Positions 8,900-18,341 of a DNA stretch of 64,000 nt are shown here, in pieces. The notes below the pieces were generated by a model that made no database searches, was not told the origin of the DNA, and worked only from the letters and a program-made list of their open reading frames with translations. This DNA is from an uncultured bacterium (lineage in GTDB: Bacteria; Pseudomonadota; Alphaproteobacteria; Sphingomonadales; Sphingomonadaceae), in assembly GCA_903884945.1 (NCBI GenBank), contig CAISGR010000318.1, positions 1-64,000 on the forward strand, written 5' to 3'. How positions within the stretch are numbered: the stretch's first letter is position 1; every line of letters starts with the position of its first letter. The position numbers and the translations under genes are program-made.

Positions 8900-11161
8900 C
8901 TATTGCGTCAACCGCGTGATCAGCGCGCGTAACTGAGCCGGCTTCACCGGCTTTTGCAGGATGTGCAGCCCGGCCCTGGCCAGCCGGTCGCGCAGTTCCG
9001 GTGTGCGGTCGGCGGTGATGACGATCGCGGGGATCGCCTTGCCGCAGGCCTGCCGCACCGCATCGATTGCGGCATCACCCGTCCTACCGTCGTCCAGGTG
9101 ATAGTCGGCGATGACGATATCGGGCGAGGCTGCGCCCGCGCTGGCTTCCGTCACGGCGCCGGCTTCGCTGACGACGCACCGCACCGCGCAGCCCCAGCCT
9201 TCGAGCAGGACGGCCATGCCCTCGAGAATCGTCGCCTCATTGTCGATGACGAGAATCCGCTGATCGTTGAGTTGGCCGCGCCGCACGAGGGGGGCGTCGC
9301 GGGTGGGCTGGGCGCGAGCCGTGCCGAGGGGAATATGGACGCCGAACCGCGATCCGCGACCAGGCGCCGAATCCAGCGTGAGCTGATGGTCGAGCATCCG
9401 GCCGGCGCGTTGGACGATCGCCAGGCCCAACCCGATGCCGCGATCGCGATTGCCGTCCCCCAGCCGGCGGAACTCCTCGAAGATCTCGGCATGATGTTCC
9501 GCTGCGATGCCGGGGCCGGTATCGACGACCTCCAGATGGAGCCGATCGTCCGCGATCCGGCACAGCACCTCGACCACGCCGACCGCCGTGTAGCGCAGGG
9601 CATTGGAGATCAGGTTCTGGAGGATGCGACGCAGCAGGCGCGGGTCGGAATGAACCCACTGGCCCGTCTCCTCGATCCGCAGGGTGAGGCCGCGCTCCCG
9701 CGCGACGGGCGCGAACTCGGCCTTCATGTTGAGCAGCAACTCGTCGAGTGCGAAATCGACGGGCTCGACGGCAATCGCGCCGGCATCGAGCCGCGAGATT
9801 TCGAGCAGCGCCTCGAGCAGATCCTCGACGGAATCGAGCGCCGAGCCGGTCTGACGCACCAACGCCCGGGTCGGCAGCGCCAGGCGGCGGTCGCCGAGCG
9901 CCGCCACGAACAGTCGCGCGGCGTTCAGCGGCTGCAGCAGATCATGGCTCGCCGCGGCCAGGAAACGCGTCTTCGAGATATTCGCCTGCTCGGCTGCCGT
10001 CTTCGCATCGCGCAGCGCCGCCTCGACCGCCAGGCGCTCGGTGATCTCCTGATGGAGCTTGGTATTGACCGCCGCGATATCGGCCGTGCGCTCGTTGACG
10101 CGGCGTTCGAGTGTCTCGTTCGTCTCCCGCAAGGCCTCGGCGGCACCGAGGCTTTCGGTGATATCGTCGAAGCTCATGACCATCCCGCCGCCCGGCATCA
10201 GGGCGCGGCGGACTTCGACCACCTTGCCGCTGCTGTGATGGCGACGGGAAAGCGTTTCGGGCATGCCGTCGGGCAGCCAGGCGAGCGGCTCGTCCGGCTC
10301 CATGGCGCCATTGAGATCGGCGCAGGCGGCGACCAGCCCGTCATGGGTGGTCACCAGCGAGATTGCGTCGCGCGGTAGGCCGATCACGGCGAGCAGCGGA
10401 TCGTTCCAGGCGATGAGCCTGCGTTCCGCGTCATAGACGCACACGCCCTGCGGAATGGTGTCGAGGGTCGCCTGCAGGATGGCGCTTCGCTCGGCCAGTT
10501 CACGGGTTCGTTCCCGCGCGTCCTCCGCCTTGACCTCGGTGATATCGGTGTAGACGCCGACGATGCCGCCCTCGCTGGTGCGCAGTTCGTTGATCTGGAT
10601 CCAGCGCCCGTCGGCGAGGGCATGGACATGGCCGCCCGTCGCCACCATCCGCTGGGCCATGCGCTCCGACACCCAACGATCGGGCGCGACCATCGCGCCG
10701 AGCGTGGTGCCGTCCTTCCGGATCATCTCGGCGATTTCGAGGAAGGTGATGCCGGGTACGATGCGGCTGGCGATCCGCGGCCAGATGCCCAGATAGGTCT
10801 GGTTGCACAACACCAGGCGATCATCGGCATCGAAGATCGCGAAGCCCTCATTGATACTCTCGATCGCATCGCGCAGCCGGCGCTGCGCCTCGTCCGCGGT
10901 CTCCTTCGCCACTCCGAGCGCCGCGTTGCTCTGGGCCAGCGCGCTGAGCGCCCGTTCGAGGTCCGCGGTCCGTTCGCGCACCTTTCCTTCGAGCGAAATC
11001 GCCGTTTCGAACAGGGAGAAGGCATTGCCCTGCAGGTCGGTCGATCGCTCGACGCGATCCATCAACGCGGCATTGATCCGTTTCAGCTTGGACACTTCCG
11101 CCTCGAGCGCCGCGATGCGCTCGGCATCGTGGTCAACGGTCGGAGCTGGGTGCGTCGCCAT
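8900..11161 (-). CDS. PAS hybrid sensor histidine kinase with C-terminal receiver
   Basis: A 753-residue cytoplasmic kinase with no clear membrane segment. The order is an N-terminal coiled coil (to about 100), two PAS-like domains (about 100-210 and 225-335), a second coiled coil, the HisKA site at His406 (AASHDLLQPLNAARLF), an HATPase domain with DTGPGIA and GIGLGLAIV, and a receiver domain with DYHLDDG near the C-terminus. The layout matches the soluble ErcS'/NahK-type kinases linked to exaA regulation. Its ATG overlaps the stop of the FIST gene by one base (TGATG), so the two proteins are probably made together, with FIST as the likely sensory partner. Confidence 0.9.
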   Translation of the reverse strand: MATHPAPTVDHDAERIAALEAEVSKLKRINAALMDRVERSTDLQGNAFSLFETAISLEGKVRERTADLERALSALAQSNAALGVAKETADEAQRRLRDAIESINEGFAIFDADDRLVLCNQTYLGIWPRIASRIVPGITFLEIAEMIRKDGTTLGAMVAPDRWVSERMAQRMVATGGHVHALADGRWIQINELRTSEGGIVGVYTDITEVKAEDARERTRELAERSAILQATLDTIPQGVCVYDAERRLIAWNDPLLAVIGLPRDAISLVTTHDGLVAACADLNGAMEPDEPLAWLPDGMPETLSRRHHSSGKVVEVRRALMPGGGMVMSFDDITESLGAAEALRETNETLERRVNERTADIAAVNTKLHQEITERLAVEAALRDAKTAAEQANISKTRFLAAASHDLLQPLNAARLFVAALGDRRLALPTRALVRQTGSALDSVEDLLEALLEISRLDAGAIAVEPVDFALDELLLNMKAEFAPVARERGLTLRIEETGQWVHSDPRLLRRILQNLISNALRYTAVGVVEVLCRIADDRLHLEVVDTGPGIAAEHHAEIFEEFRRLGDGNRDRGIGLGLAIVQRAGRMLDHQLTLDSAPGRGSRFGVHIPLGTARAQPTRDAPLVRRGQLNDQRILVIDNEATILEGMAVLLEGWGCAVRCVVSEAGAVTEASAGAASPDIVIADYHLDDGRTGDAAIDAVRQACGKAIPAIVITADRTPELRDRLARAGLHILQKPVKPAQLRALITRLTQ

Positions 11162-12357
11162 CAGCGACCGATCGCCAGGCCGCTGAACGTCTGATTGACG
11201 TGGAGCGCGTGGAACTGTTCACCATAGGTGTTGAAGCCGGTAACGCGCCGTTCGACGAACATGGCGGAAACCTTGCGGGTGAGCTGGCGCTGCTCGACTT
11301 CGACCTTGTTGAGCACGCATTCGAAGCCGACGATCCGGTCGATCCCCGCAACGGCAGCGTCCAGTTCGTCAAACAGAGTCTCGAGACCCTTCAGGATGTC
11401 GCGACCTTCACCCAATGTCAGTACCACTCCCTCGTCGATCGCGCAGTAAAAGGTGAGGCTGCCATCGGGATTCGCCGTCTGGATCGAGCGCACATAATAT
11501 TCGCCGCCCGCGCGAACCATCGGTGGGCGCGAAGCAAACACGCTCGGGCCCAGCTGGTCGACCGACACGCCCGTGAGGCGCGCATATTCGGAGGCGGCGG
11601 GCTCGGCATTGATTTCGGTCACAACGCGGCCGACCGGATCGGCGCCGGTGATGACCATTTTCACCGTGCCCGGCTGATAATGCTGCGACCGAAACACCTT
11701 CATCGGGCGCGAGGAGGAGAGGATCGCGACGAGCGCAGCATCGCGCCGAAATGCGCCGTCCTGAAAGATGAAGGTTTCCCTGAAATCGAGCCCGTCGCCC
11801 GAGGAACCGCCGATCAGCGGGATATCCCCAAGCGCATCCTGCACCGTGACCGTGAGCATCTCCTCGCGGTGCGAGAGGCCGTCGACGAGGAAGATCGCTG
11901 CGCGCGAAATGGCCGCTCCGAGCCCGCGCGAGGCTTCGGCGGCATCGGCGACGAGGCCGCGGATGACGCTTTGTGCGTTACTCGCATCGAAGGAATCGAG
12001 ATGATCGAAGCGCACCGCATTGAGCGTGAAATGGCTGGCGGGAAAGCCGATCGCGGTGATTGTTCCTTCGGCAATGCCCTGGGGCGTGATCTCGCCCGAG
12101 GAGGTGCAGCCGACGACGCACAGCCCCTCGCTGCGGCGATTGATCGCCGCCGCCAGCGCGGCCAGATCATAGCGGCTCGAACTGAACAGCAGCAGGCCGG
12201 CGAGGCTGGGCGGGTCCAGTGCAGCAAAAAGGGCCTGCGCCGCAGCATCCGGGTCGTCGACATTCGTTGAAGCCGTGCGAACGGCATCGGGATCGCGCAG
12301 GGGCGGGCGGTCGTCGATCATGAGGGGCATGATGTCACGACCTTGATCCCGCGTCAC
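11161..12357 (-). CDS. FIST-domain sensory protein
   Basis: A 398-residue protein with FIST N and C domains: LCVVGCTSSGEITPQGIAEGTI, LVDGLSHREEMLTVTVQDALGDIPLIGGSSGDG, and the C-terminal region VLNKVEVEQRQLTRKVSAMF with NTYGEQFHALHVNQTFSGLAIG. FIST domains are predicted ligand-binding sensors found with histidine kinases. The GTG at 12357 lies 3 bp after the DUF779 stop; an ATG at 12330 is an alternative start. The gene is sandwiched in an operon-like run ALDH-DUF779-FIST-kinase, all leftward. The ligand is unknown; an alcohol, aldehyde or acid product is a reasonable guess. Confidence 0.88.
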   Translation of the reverse strand: MTRDQGRDIMPLMIDDRPPLRDPDAVRTASTNVDDPDAAAQALFAALDPPSLAGLLLFSSSRYDLAALAAAINRRSEGLCVVGCTSSGEITPQGIAEGTITAIGFPASHFTLNAVRFDHLDSFDASNAQSVIRGLVADAAEASRGLGAAISRAAIFLVDGLSHREEMLTVTVQDALGDIPLIGGSSGDGLDFRETFIFQDGAFRRDAALVAILSSSRPMKVFRSQHYQPGTVKMVITGADPVGRVVTEINAEPAASEYARLTGVSVDQLGPSVFASRPPMVRAGGEYYVRSIQTANPDGSLTFYCAIDEGVVLTLGEGRDILKGLETLFDELDAAVAGIDRIVGFECVLNKVEVEQRQLTRKVSAMFVERRVTGFNTYGEQFHALHVNQTFSGLAIGR

Positions 12358-12360
12358 GAT

Positions 12361-12747
12361 TCATCCGCCGCGGGCCGGTTCACCGGCTCCGGCGAGCTGA
12401 TCCGCCTCGGCGTCCGTGAACACCCGCGAGCGGATCACGAAGCGCAGTCCCTCCGGTCCCTCCAGGGAGAATCCCGCCCCGCGGCCCGGGACGACATCGA
12501 TCGTCACCTGGGTGTGGCGCCAATAATCGAACTGCGCGGCGCCGATCCACACCGGCACATCGTGCGCAACATGACCCAGCAGAACGTCCTGCGATCCCAC
12601 CCGGAACTCGCCGGCGGGATAGCACATCGGGGCGGAGCCATCGCAGCATCCGCCCGATTGATGAAACATGAGCGGACCATGCATCGTGGCGAGCCGGTGG
12701 ATCAGCTCGACGGCGTCATCGGTGGCGAGGATGCGAGGCGGCGTCAT
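12361..12747 (-). CDS. DUF779 protein (aldehyde-dehydrogenase-associated)
   Basis: A 128-residue small protein with MFHQSGGCCDGSAPMCYP (cysteine-rich, possible metal site) and WIGAAQFDYWRHTQVTIDVVPGRGAGFSLEGPEG, matching DUF779. Members are regularly found directly beside AcoD-type aldehyde dehydrogenases, as here. The biochemical role is unknown. The start at 12747 follows AAAGGG; the upstream part of the ORF track is not protein-like. Confidence 0.88.
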   Translation of the reverse strand: MTPPRILATDDAVELIHRLATMHGPLMFHQSGGCCDGSAPMCYPAGEFRVGSQDVLLGHVAHDVPVWIGAAQFDYWRHTQVTIDVVPGRGAGFSLEGPEGLRFVIRSRVFTDAEADQLAGAGEPARGG

Positions 12748-12771
12748 GCGTTGGCCCTTTAAACGAGACAA

Positions 12772-12795
12772 GCGGCGGGCCCGAAGACCCGCCGC
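12772..12795 (-). terminator. Hairpin between aldehyde dehydrogenase and DUF779
   Basis: A perfect 8-bp GC stem (GCGGCGGG and CCCGCCGC, 8-nt loop), followed on the minus strand by TTGTCTCGTTT. It may attenuate read-through from the aldehyde dehydrogenase into DUF779-FIST-kinase, or protect the upstream message. Confidence 0.45.
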
Positions 12796-12842
12796 GAATA
12801 TCGGGCGCCAAGGGAGACCGGGCACCCGGTGGGCGAGGTGTC

Positions 12843-14369
12843 TCAGAAAAAGCCCATCGCCTTGGGGCTGTAACTGACCAGGAGGTTCTTCGTCTGCTGA
12901 TAATGGTCAAGCATCATCCGGTGATTCTCGCGACCGATCCCCGACTGCTTGTAGCCGCCGAACGCCGCATGAGCAGGATAGAGATGATAGCAGTTGGTCC
13001 AGACGCGTCCCGCCTGGATGCCGCGACCCATGCGATAGGCGCGCGTTCCGTCACGGGTCCATACGCCGGCGCCAAGGCCGTACAGCGTATCATTGGCGAT
13101 CGCGAGCGCTTCGGCATCGTCCTTGAACGGCGTGACGGCGACGACCGGGCCGAAAATCTCTTCCTGGAAGACGCGCATCCCGTTGTGGCCGGAGATGATC
13201 GTCGGCTCGACATAATAGCCCTCGCCGAGATCGCCGCCGTGCTGCGCGCGCTTGCCGCCGGTGAGAATCTTCGCGCCTTCATCCCGCGCGATATCGAAAT
13301 AGGAAAGGATCTTCTCCAGTTGATCGTTCGAGGCCTGGGCGCCGATCATCGTGGTCGAATCCAGTGGGTTGCCCATCCTTATCGATTGCACCCGGGCGAC
13401 AGCTTTTTCCATGAACCGGTCATAGATGCTCTCGTGCACCAGCGCCCGGCTCGGGCAGGTGCAGACTTCGCCCTGGTTCAGCGCGAACATCGCGAAGCCT
13501 TCGAGCGCCTTGTCGAGAAAGTCGTCGTCGCGGTCCATCACATCGGCGAAGAAGATGTTCGGGCTCTTGCCGCCAAGTTCCAGGGTGACCGGGATCAGGT
13601 TTTCGGTCGCATATTGCATGATGAGGCGACCGGTGGTCGTCTCGCCGGTGAAGGCGATCTTCGCGATGCGCTTGTTCTGGGCGAGCGGCTTGCCCGCTTC
13701 GACGCCGAAGCCGTTGACGATGTTGAGCACCCCGGGCGGCAGCAGATCCGCGATGATCTCCGCCATTACCATGATCGACATGGGGGTTTGCTCAGCGGGC
13801 TTCAGGACGACGCAATTGCCGGCAGCCAGCGCCGGGGCAAGCTTCCAGGTAGCCATCAGGATCGGGAAGTTCCACGGAATGATCTGCCCGACGACACCGA
13901 GCGGCTCGTGGAAATGATAGGCGACGGTGTCGTGGTCGATTTCCGAGATGCTGCCTTCCTGGGCGCGGATGCACCCGGCGAAATAGCGGAAATGATCGAT
14001 TGCGAGCGGGATGTCGGCGGCGGTCGTCTCGCGGATCGGCTTGCCGTTGTCGATCGTCTCGACCAGCGCCAGCAGGCTCAGCTTCTCCTCCATGCGATCG
14101 GCGATGCGGTTGAGGATGATCGCCCGCTCCGCAGGGGAGGTGCGGCCCCAGGCGTCCTTCGCCTTGTGCGCGGCGTCGAGTGCCAGCTCGATATCCTCCG
14201 CGGTCGAGCGCGCTACCTGGCAGACCGTGCTGCCCGTAATGGGGGAGGGATTATCGAAGTAGCGGCCCTGGACCGGGGCCACCCATTCGCCGCCGATGAA
14301 ATTGTCATATTTCGAGCGAACGGCGATATCACCCTTCAGCCCTTGCAGCGCTTGCAGCAGCATCGTCAC
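12843..14369 (-). CDS. NAD-dependent aldehyde dehydrogenase, AcoD/ExaC type
   Basis: A 508-residue cytoplasmic aldehyde dehydrogenase. It has the glutamate motif LELGGKSPN, the catalytic cysteine in [12 protein letters not shown], the cofactor segment [11 protein letters not shown], and the C-terminal motif [15 protein letters not shown]. It should take the aldehyde made by the PQQ alcohol dehydrogenase on to the acid after entry into the cytoplasm. It is divergent from pseudoazurin across a gap carrying motif copy C. A paralogue of the same length and orientation lies at 41980-43500. Confidence 0.93.
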   Translation of the reverse strand: MTMLLQALQGLKGDIAVRSKYDNFIGGEWVAPVQGRYFDNPSPITGSTVCQVARSTAEDIELALDAAHKAKDAWGRTSPAERAIILNRIADRMEEKLSLLALVETIDNGKPIRETTAADIPLAIDHFRYFAGCIRAQEGSISEIDHDTVAYHFHEPLGVVGQIIPWNFPILMATWKLAPALAAGNCVVLKPAEQTPMSIMVMAEIIADLLPPGVLNIVNGFGVEAGKPLAQNKRIAKIAFTGETTTGRLIMQYATENLIPVTLELGGKSPNIFFADVMDRDDDFLDKALEGFAMFALNQGEVCTCPSRALVHESIYDRFMEKAVARVQSIRMGNPLDSTTMIGAQASNDQLEKILSYFDIARDEGAKILTGGKRAQHGGDLGEGYYVEPTIISGHNGMRVFQEEIFGPVVAVTPFKDDAEALAIANDTLYGLGAGVWTRDGTRAYRMGRGIQAGRVWTNCYHLYPAHAAFGGYKQSGIGRENHRMMLDHYQQTKNLLVSYSPKAMGFF

Positions 14370-14451
14370 TCTCCTTGTGATGCGGCCGACGCCGTGACCG
14401 GCGCCTGAACCTTCATGCCCTGATGCGCCCTTTCATCGCCCGTCCGCTATT

Positions 14452-14472
14452 GGACCAAAGGGCAATTGGCAG
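14452..14472. promoter_or_regulatory. Putative operator (PQQ-block motif copy C)
   Basis: Core ACCAAAGGGCAATTGGCA in the divergent gap between the aldehyde dehydrogenase (83 bp away) and pseudoazurin (70 bp away). One regulator bound here could induce both directions. Confidence 0.5.
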
Positions 14473-14542
14473 GGGGAGGGCATGTCGGACATCCTCCGAG
14501 AGCACAACCAAGCCCGACCAGACCGGGCCCCGGGAGAGAGAT

Positions 14543-14986
14543 ATGATGAAGACCGCTCTGGCAATGGCCGCTCTTGCCGCGGCTGCCGCACTGTCCGCCC
14601 CCGCCTCCGCCAAGGACATCATCATCCACATGAAGGATCAGGGCGCGGGTGGCGCCATGGTATTCGAGCCCGCCTTTGTGAAGGCGATGCCGGGCGATAC
14701 GGTCAAGTTCCTCCCGACCAGCCCGATCCACAATGCCGAGACCATAGCTGCCATGCTTCCCGACGGAGTCGCTCCCAGCAAGGGGGCGATGGGCAAGGAA
14801 TTCGACCTGAAGGTGACCAAGCCGGGGCTCTACGGCATCAAGTGCCTCCCGCATTATTCGATGGGCATGATCGCCCTGATCCAGGTCGGCAATGGGCCAT
14901 CGCCGAACCTCGCCGCTGCCCGTGCGGCAAAGCTCGCTCCCCTGGCGGCCAAACGCATGAACGCGTTGCTCGCCGGGGCGAAATGA
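14543..14986 (+). CDS. Pseudoazurin (type-1 blue copper protein)
   Basis: A 147-residue secreted cupredoxin. A signal peptide ends at APASA, and the mature domain carries the copper ligands His63 (IHNAE), Cys101, His104 and Met109 (KCLPHYSMGM), in the spacing of pseudoazurin rather than amicyanin. It is a soluble periplasmic electron carrier and could take electrons from the PQQ dehydrogenase or the amine dehydrogenases nearby. ATG 14543 is preceded by GGGAGAGAG; the second ATG three bases on is equally possible. Confidence 0.92.
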   Translation: MMKTALAMAALAAAAALSAPASAKDIIIHMKDQGAGGAMVFEPAFVKAMPGDTVKFLPTSPIHNAETIAAMLPDGVAPSKGAMGKEFDLKVTKPGLYGIKCLPHYSMGMIALIQVGNGPSPNLAAARAAKLAPLAAKRMNALLAGAK

Positions 14987-14987
14987 C

Positions 14988-15293
14988 ATGACCACGCTGA
15001 TCGTTACCTACCCCACGCGAGAAGGCGCCCGCTTCGACACGCGCTATTATCTTGCCCGGCACATCCCCCTGGTCCGGGAGAAATGGATGCAGCATGGCCT
15101 GATCAGCGCCCGCGCGCTGCTGCCCGATCAGGAGTCGCCGGCTTATCTTGCCGTCGCGCTTCTGGAGTTCACCGACGGCACGGCGCTCGACCGGGCGCTT
15201 GCCTCGCCGGAAGCGGCTACGATATTCGGGGATGTCGCCGCCTTTACCGATATCGCCCCGGTGGCGCTGCGTTGTGCGGAATGGCGGGGTTGA
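14988..15293 (+). CDS. EthD-family small protein
   Basis: A 101-residue protein of the ferredoxin-like dimeric alpha/beta barrel type, with the typical EthD opening LIVTYPTREGARFDTRYYLARHIPLVREKW and a central FTDGTALDRALAS. It starts 2 bp after the pseudoazurin stop, so it is co-transcribed. EthD-like proteins occur in many oxidation pathways. The function here is unknown. Confidence 0.8.
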   Translation: MTTLIVTYPTREGARFDTRYYLARHIPLVREKWMQHGLISARALLPDQESPAYLAVALLEFTDGTALDRALASPEAATIFGDVAAFTDIAPVALRCAEWRG

Positions 15294-15395
15294 TCCGCGG
15301 GCGGTCCGAAAATCGAAGCGTCGTAAGATGACGCCGCCCGTTCGATCGCGCAAACTCGCCGCGGGGATGCCAGCGACGCGCCTGGGGGAGGCAGG

Positions 15396-17855
15396 GTGAA
15401 CCGATGCTGTCTCCTCGCCGGTGTCGCTGCCTTGGCGGCCGGCACGATGGCGATTGCCGAGGAACGGGGGCCCGATATCATCGTTACCGCGCCGACACCG
15501 CTGGGCGAGGGGGATGGTACAGTGGCGCGTTCATTCCGGACGGCGACCGACGCGCAGATCGAGGCGTCCCATGGCTCGCTCCCCGATTATCTCAAGCGCC
15601 TGACGGGCGGTGTCTTCGTCAACGAGATCCAGAATAATCCGCTGCAGCCGGACATCAATTATCGCGGTTTCACGGCCTCTCCGCTGCTTGGGACACCGCA
15701 GGGCCTCTCCGTCTATTTGGACGGGGTCCGCCTCAACCAGCCGTTCGGCGACGTGGTCAGCTGGGACCTGATCCCGAAATCGGCGATCAATTCGGTCAGC
15801 CTCGTGCCGGGATCCAATCCGCTGTTCGGGCGGAACTCGCTCGGGGGTGCGCTCTCGATCCGTACGCGGGACGGCAAATCCGATCCTGGCCTCGCGCTCG
15901 ACGCGAGCCTGGGTTCCTTCCGCCGGCGCACCCTTGCGGCGCATGCGGGCGGTGCCCTGGAGGGCGGCTTCGACTGGTTCCTGAGCGGCGACTATTTCCG
16001 CGAACACGGCTGGCGGGATGATTCCCCGTCAGCGGCAGGACAGGGGTTCGGCAAGATCGGCTGGTCGAACGCGACGAGCGCGATTGCGCTGTCTGCGAGC
16101 TACGCCGATAGCGATCTCAACGGCAACGGCCTGCAGGAACAGCGGCTGCTCGCAGCGGATCGGGCGAGCGTCTATACTCGACCGGACAACACGCGGAACC
16201 GCGCGGGCCTGATCAACCTGACCGGGCGCCACGCCTTTTCGGAAGGGCTGTCCTTCTCCGGCAATGCCTTCTGGCGGCGGATCACGAGCCATACCTTCAA
16301 CGGCGACATCAACGACGATGTGCTGGGCGAGAATCCGTACCAGCCCAATGCGGCGGAACGCGCCGCGCTGACCGCGGCAGGCTTCACCGGTTTCCCTGTC
16401 GCTGGCGAGACCCAGGCGAATACGCCGTTCCCGCGATATCGCTGCATCGCCAACGCGCTGCTCAACAGCGAGCCGAACGAGAAGTGCAATGGGTTGATCA
16501 ACCGCTCGCGGACCCGTCAGGATGAATGGGGCGCGACCGGGGAGGTCACCCTTGCGGCTCCGATCGCCGGCCTGGGCAACCAGCTCGTGCTGGGGGTCAG
16601 CTATGTCGACAGCCGCTCCAGCTTCACCCAAAGTTCGCAGTTCGGCTATCTGACGCCCGATCGCGGGATCGTCAGCGTCACTGGCCCCGGCGCCTTTGCC
16701 GATGGCACGCAGGATTCGGAGAATGCCTTCGATGCACGGGTCGATCTCGATGGCCATACGACCGGATTTGGGCTCTATGGCATGGATTCGCTGCATCTGG
16801 CGCGCACGCTGACCCTCGATCTCTCCGCGCGGTTCGACCTGACGACGGTGCACAATCGCGATCATATCACGCCCGGTGGCGGCACCGGATCATTGGATGG
16901 CGACCATCGCTTCGAGCGTCTCAATCCGGCGATCGCGCTCTCATGGACTCCGACCACGGCCTTCGCGGTCGACGCAGCGGTGGCGCAGACCAGCCGAGCG
17001 CCGTCTGCGATCGAACTGGGTTGCTCGGATCCCGCGAGCCCCTGTCGCCTGCCCAACGCGCTCGCCGGCGATCCGCCGCTCCGCCAGGTCGTCGCGACAA
17101 CCGTCGAAGCGGGCGTCCACGGTGCGCGCGGTCGCTTCGCCTGGCGGCTGTCGGCCTTTCGCACCGACAGCCGCGACGATATCCTGTTCGTCGCTGGCAG
17201 TGCTTCCGGCTTCGGCTATTTCCGGAATTTCGGCCGCACGCGCCGCCAGGGCATCGATCTGGATCTGCGCGGCGCAATCGGCCCGGTTCGCCTAACCGGC
17301 CATTACACCTATCTCGACGCGACCTATCGCAGCCCGGAGGTGGTGAACGGTTCGGCCAACAGCTCCAACGATGGCCCGGCTCCCGGGTTCGAGGGCAATA
17401 TCGAGATTGCGAAGGGCGATCGTATTCCGCTCATTCCGCGGAACATCTTCAAGGCGTCGCTCGACTGGGATCCGATCCGGCAGTTGTCCTTGAGCCTGGA
17501 CATGATCGCCGTGTCGGAATCCCTTGCGCGGGGCAACGAGAACAACCGACACAGGCCGGACGGGCAATATTATCTCGGGGAGGGATTCACCCGCGGCTAT
17601 GCCGTGGTCAATGCCGGTGCCGAGGTGCGCCTGTCGCGCTCGATCACCCTCTACGCGCAGATCGATAACCTGTTCGACGCGCAGTATGCGACGGCAGCGC
17701 AACTTTCGCGCACGGGATTCGATGCAAGGGGGGCTTTCGTCGCACGCCCCTTTTCGGCGCCGGTCGTCAGCGGGGAACGGCCGCTGATATCCTCGACCTT
17801 CTATGCGCCCGGTGCGCCGCGCTCGATCGAAACCGGAGTCCGGCTGCGATTTTGA
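15396..17855 (+). CDS. TonB-dependent outer-membrane receptor
   Basis: An 819-residue receptor starting at a GTG behind a strong GGGGGAGGCAG site. A signal peptide ends around MAIAE, a TonB-box-like GPDIIVTAP follows, then the plug with NYRGFTASPLLGTPQGLSVYLDGVRLN and PGSNPLFGRNSLGGALSIRT, and a barrel ending PRSIETGVRLRF. The plug wording differs from the receptor at 273-2291, so it is not a recent duplicate. Its place between pseudoazurin and the amine dehydrogenase operon suggests uptake of a cofactor (PQQ), a metal (copper, lanthanide) or a substrate. The ligand is unproved. Confidence 0.88.
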   Translation: MNRCCLLAGVAALAAGTMAIAEERGPDIIVTAPTPLGEGDGTVARSFRTATDAQIEASHGSLPDYLKRLTGGVFVNEIQNNPLQPDINYRGFTASPLLGTPQGLSVYLDGVRLNQPFGDVVSWDLIPKSAINSVSLVPGSNPLFGRNSLGGALSIRTRDGKSDPGLALDASLGSFRRRTLAAHAGGALEGGFDWFLSGDYFREHGWRDDSPSAAGQGFGKIGWSNATSAIALSASYADSDLNGNGLQEQRLLAADRASVYTRPDNTRNRAGLINLTGRHAFSEGLSFSGNAFWRRITSHTFNGDINDDVLGENPYQPNAAERAALTAAGFTGFPVAGETQANTPFPRYRCIANALLNSEPNEKCNGLINRSRTRQDEWGATGEVTLAAPIAGLGNQLVLGVSYVDSRSSFTQSSQFGYLTPDRGIVSVTGPGAFADGTQDSENAFDARVDLDGHTTGFGLYGMDSLHLARTLTLDLSARFDLTTVHNRDHITPGGGTGSLDGDHRFERLNPAIALSWTPTTAFAVDAAVAQTSRAPSAIELGCSDPASPCRLPNALAGDPPLRQVVATTVEAGVHGARGRFAWRLSAFRTDSRDDILFVAGSASGFGYFRNFGRTRRQGIDLDLRGAIGPVRLTGHYTYLDATYRSPEVVNGSANSSNDGPAPGFEGNIEIAKGDRIPLIPRNIFKASLDWDPIRQLSLSLDMIAVSESLARGNENNRHRPDGQYYLGEGFTRGYAVVNAGAEVRLSRSITLYAQIDNLFDAQYATAAQLSRTGFDARGAFVARPFSAPVVSGERPLISSTFYAPGAPRSIETGVRLRF

Positions 17856-18045
17856 CGGGCCGCCCGTCGCAGGCACCGCCACGACATCCTCGGTGCGGTG
17901 ACCTATGGCGAGCGGGAGGACAGGGTCGCGCGCGTCGGGGGGGGGCGAAATGTTCAGCGACGAGGGCTAGGCTTATTGGATCGCGATCCGGGGCCTCCAC
18001 GCCTTCACGCGGCTTCATGGGGGCGTTCGGGTTGCAATCACGTTG

Positions 18046-18296
18046 CCGTTGCGGCGATCCTGGAACAAGCCGCCGAGGAACTGGCAGAAATGGCGCAATC
18101 GCTGCGGGGCGCCCTTGGTTTCGAAGCCGGAGAGCAAGCCCCGATTTCCTGGTCTGGCGGGGTGCTCACCCGCGAGCGGATCATACGCGGGGCGTTGGAA
18201 CGACACCTGGTGGAGATGGGTGGCTTCGCGCTGATCGAACCCCGCTACGCCCCCGGATATGGCGCGGCGCAATATGCCGCTCATCTCGCGACCTGA
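18046..18296 (+). pseudogene. C-terminal remnant resembling a BadF/BcrA-type (N-acetylglucosamine kinase-like) ATPase
   Basis: Within the 132-codon ORF at 17898-18296 only the last ~84 residues look like a protein: AILEQAAEELAEMAQSLRGALGF, then APISWSGGVLTRERIIRGALERHLV and EPRYAPGYGAAQYAAHLA. The SWSGGV motif and the final PRYAPGYGAA resemble the end of the BadF/BadG/BcrA-type sugar kinase family. The N-terminal two thirds, including the phosphate-binding motifs, are missing, and the upstream sequence in all frames looks random. I read this as a decayed gene, possibly a junction scar between the PQQ and amine blocks. The assignment is tentative. Confidence 0.45.
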
Positions 18297-18341
18297 CACA
18301 GCGGCGCACCCGCTGGGCGGTGCCGTAGGCGCCTGACCCAA

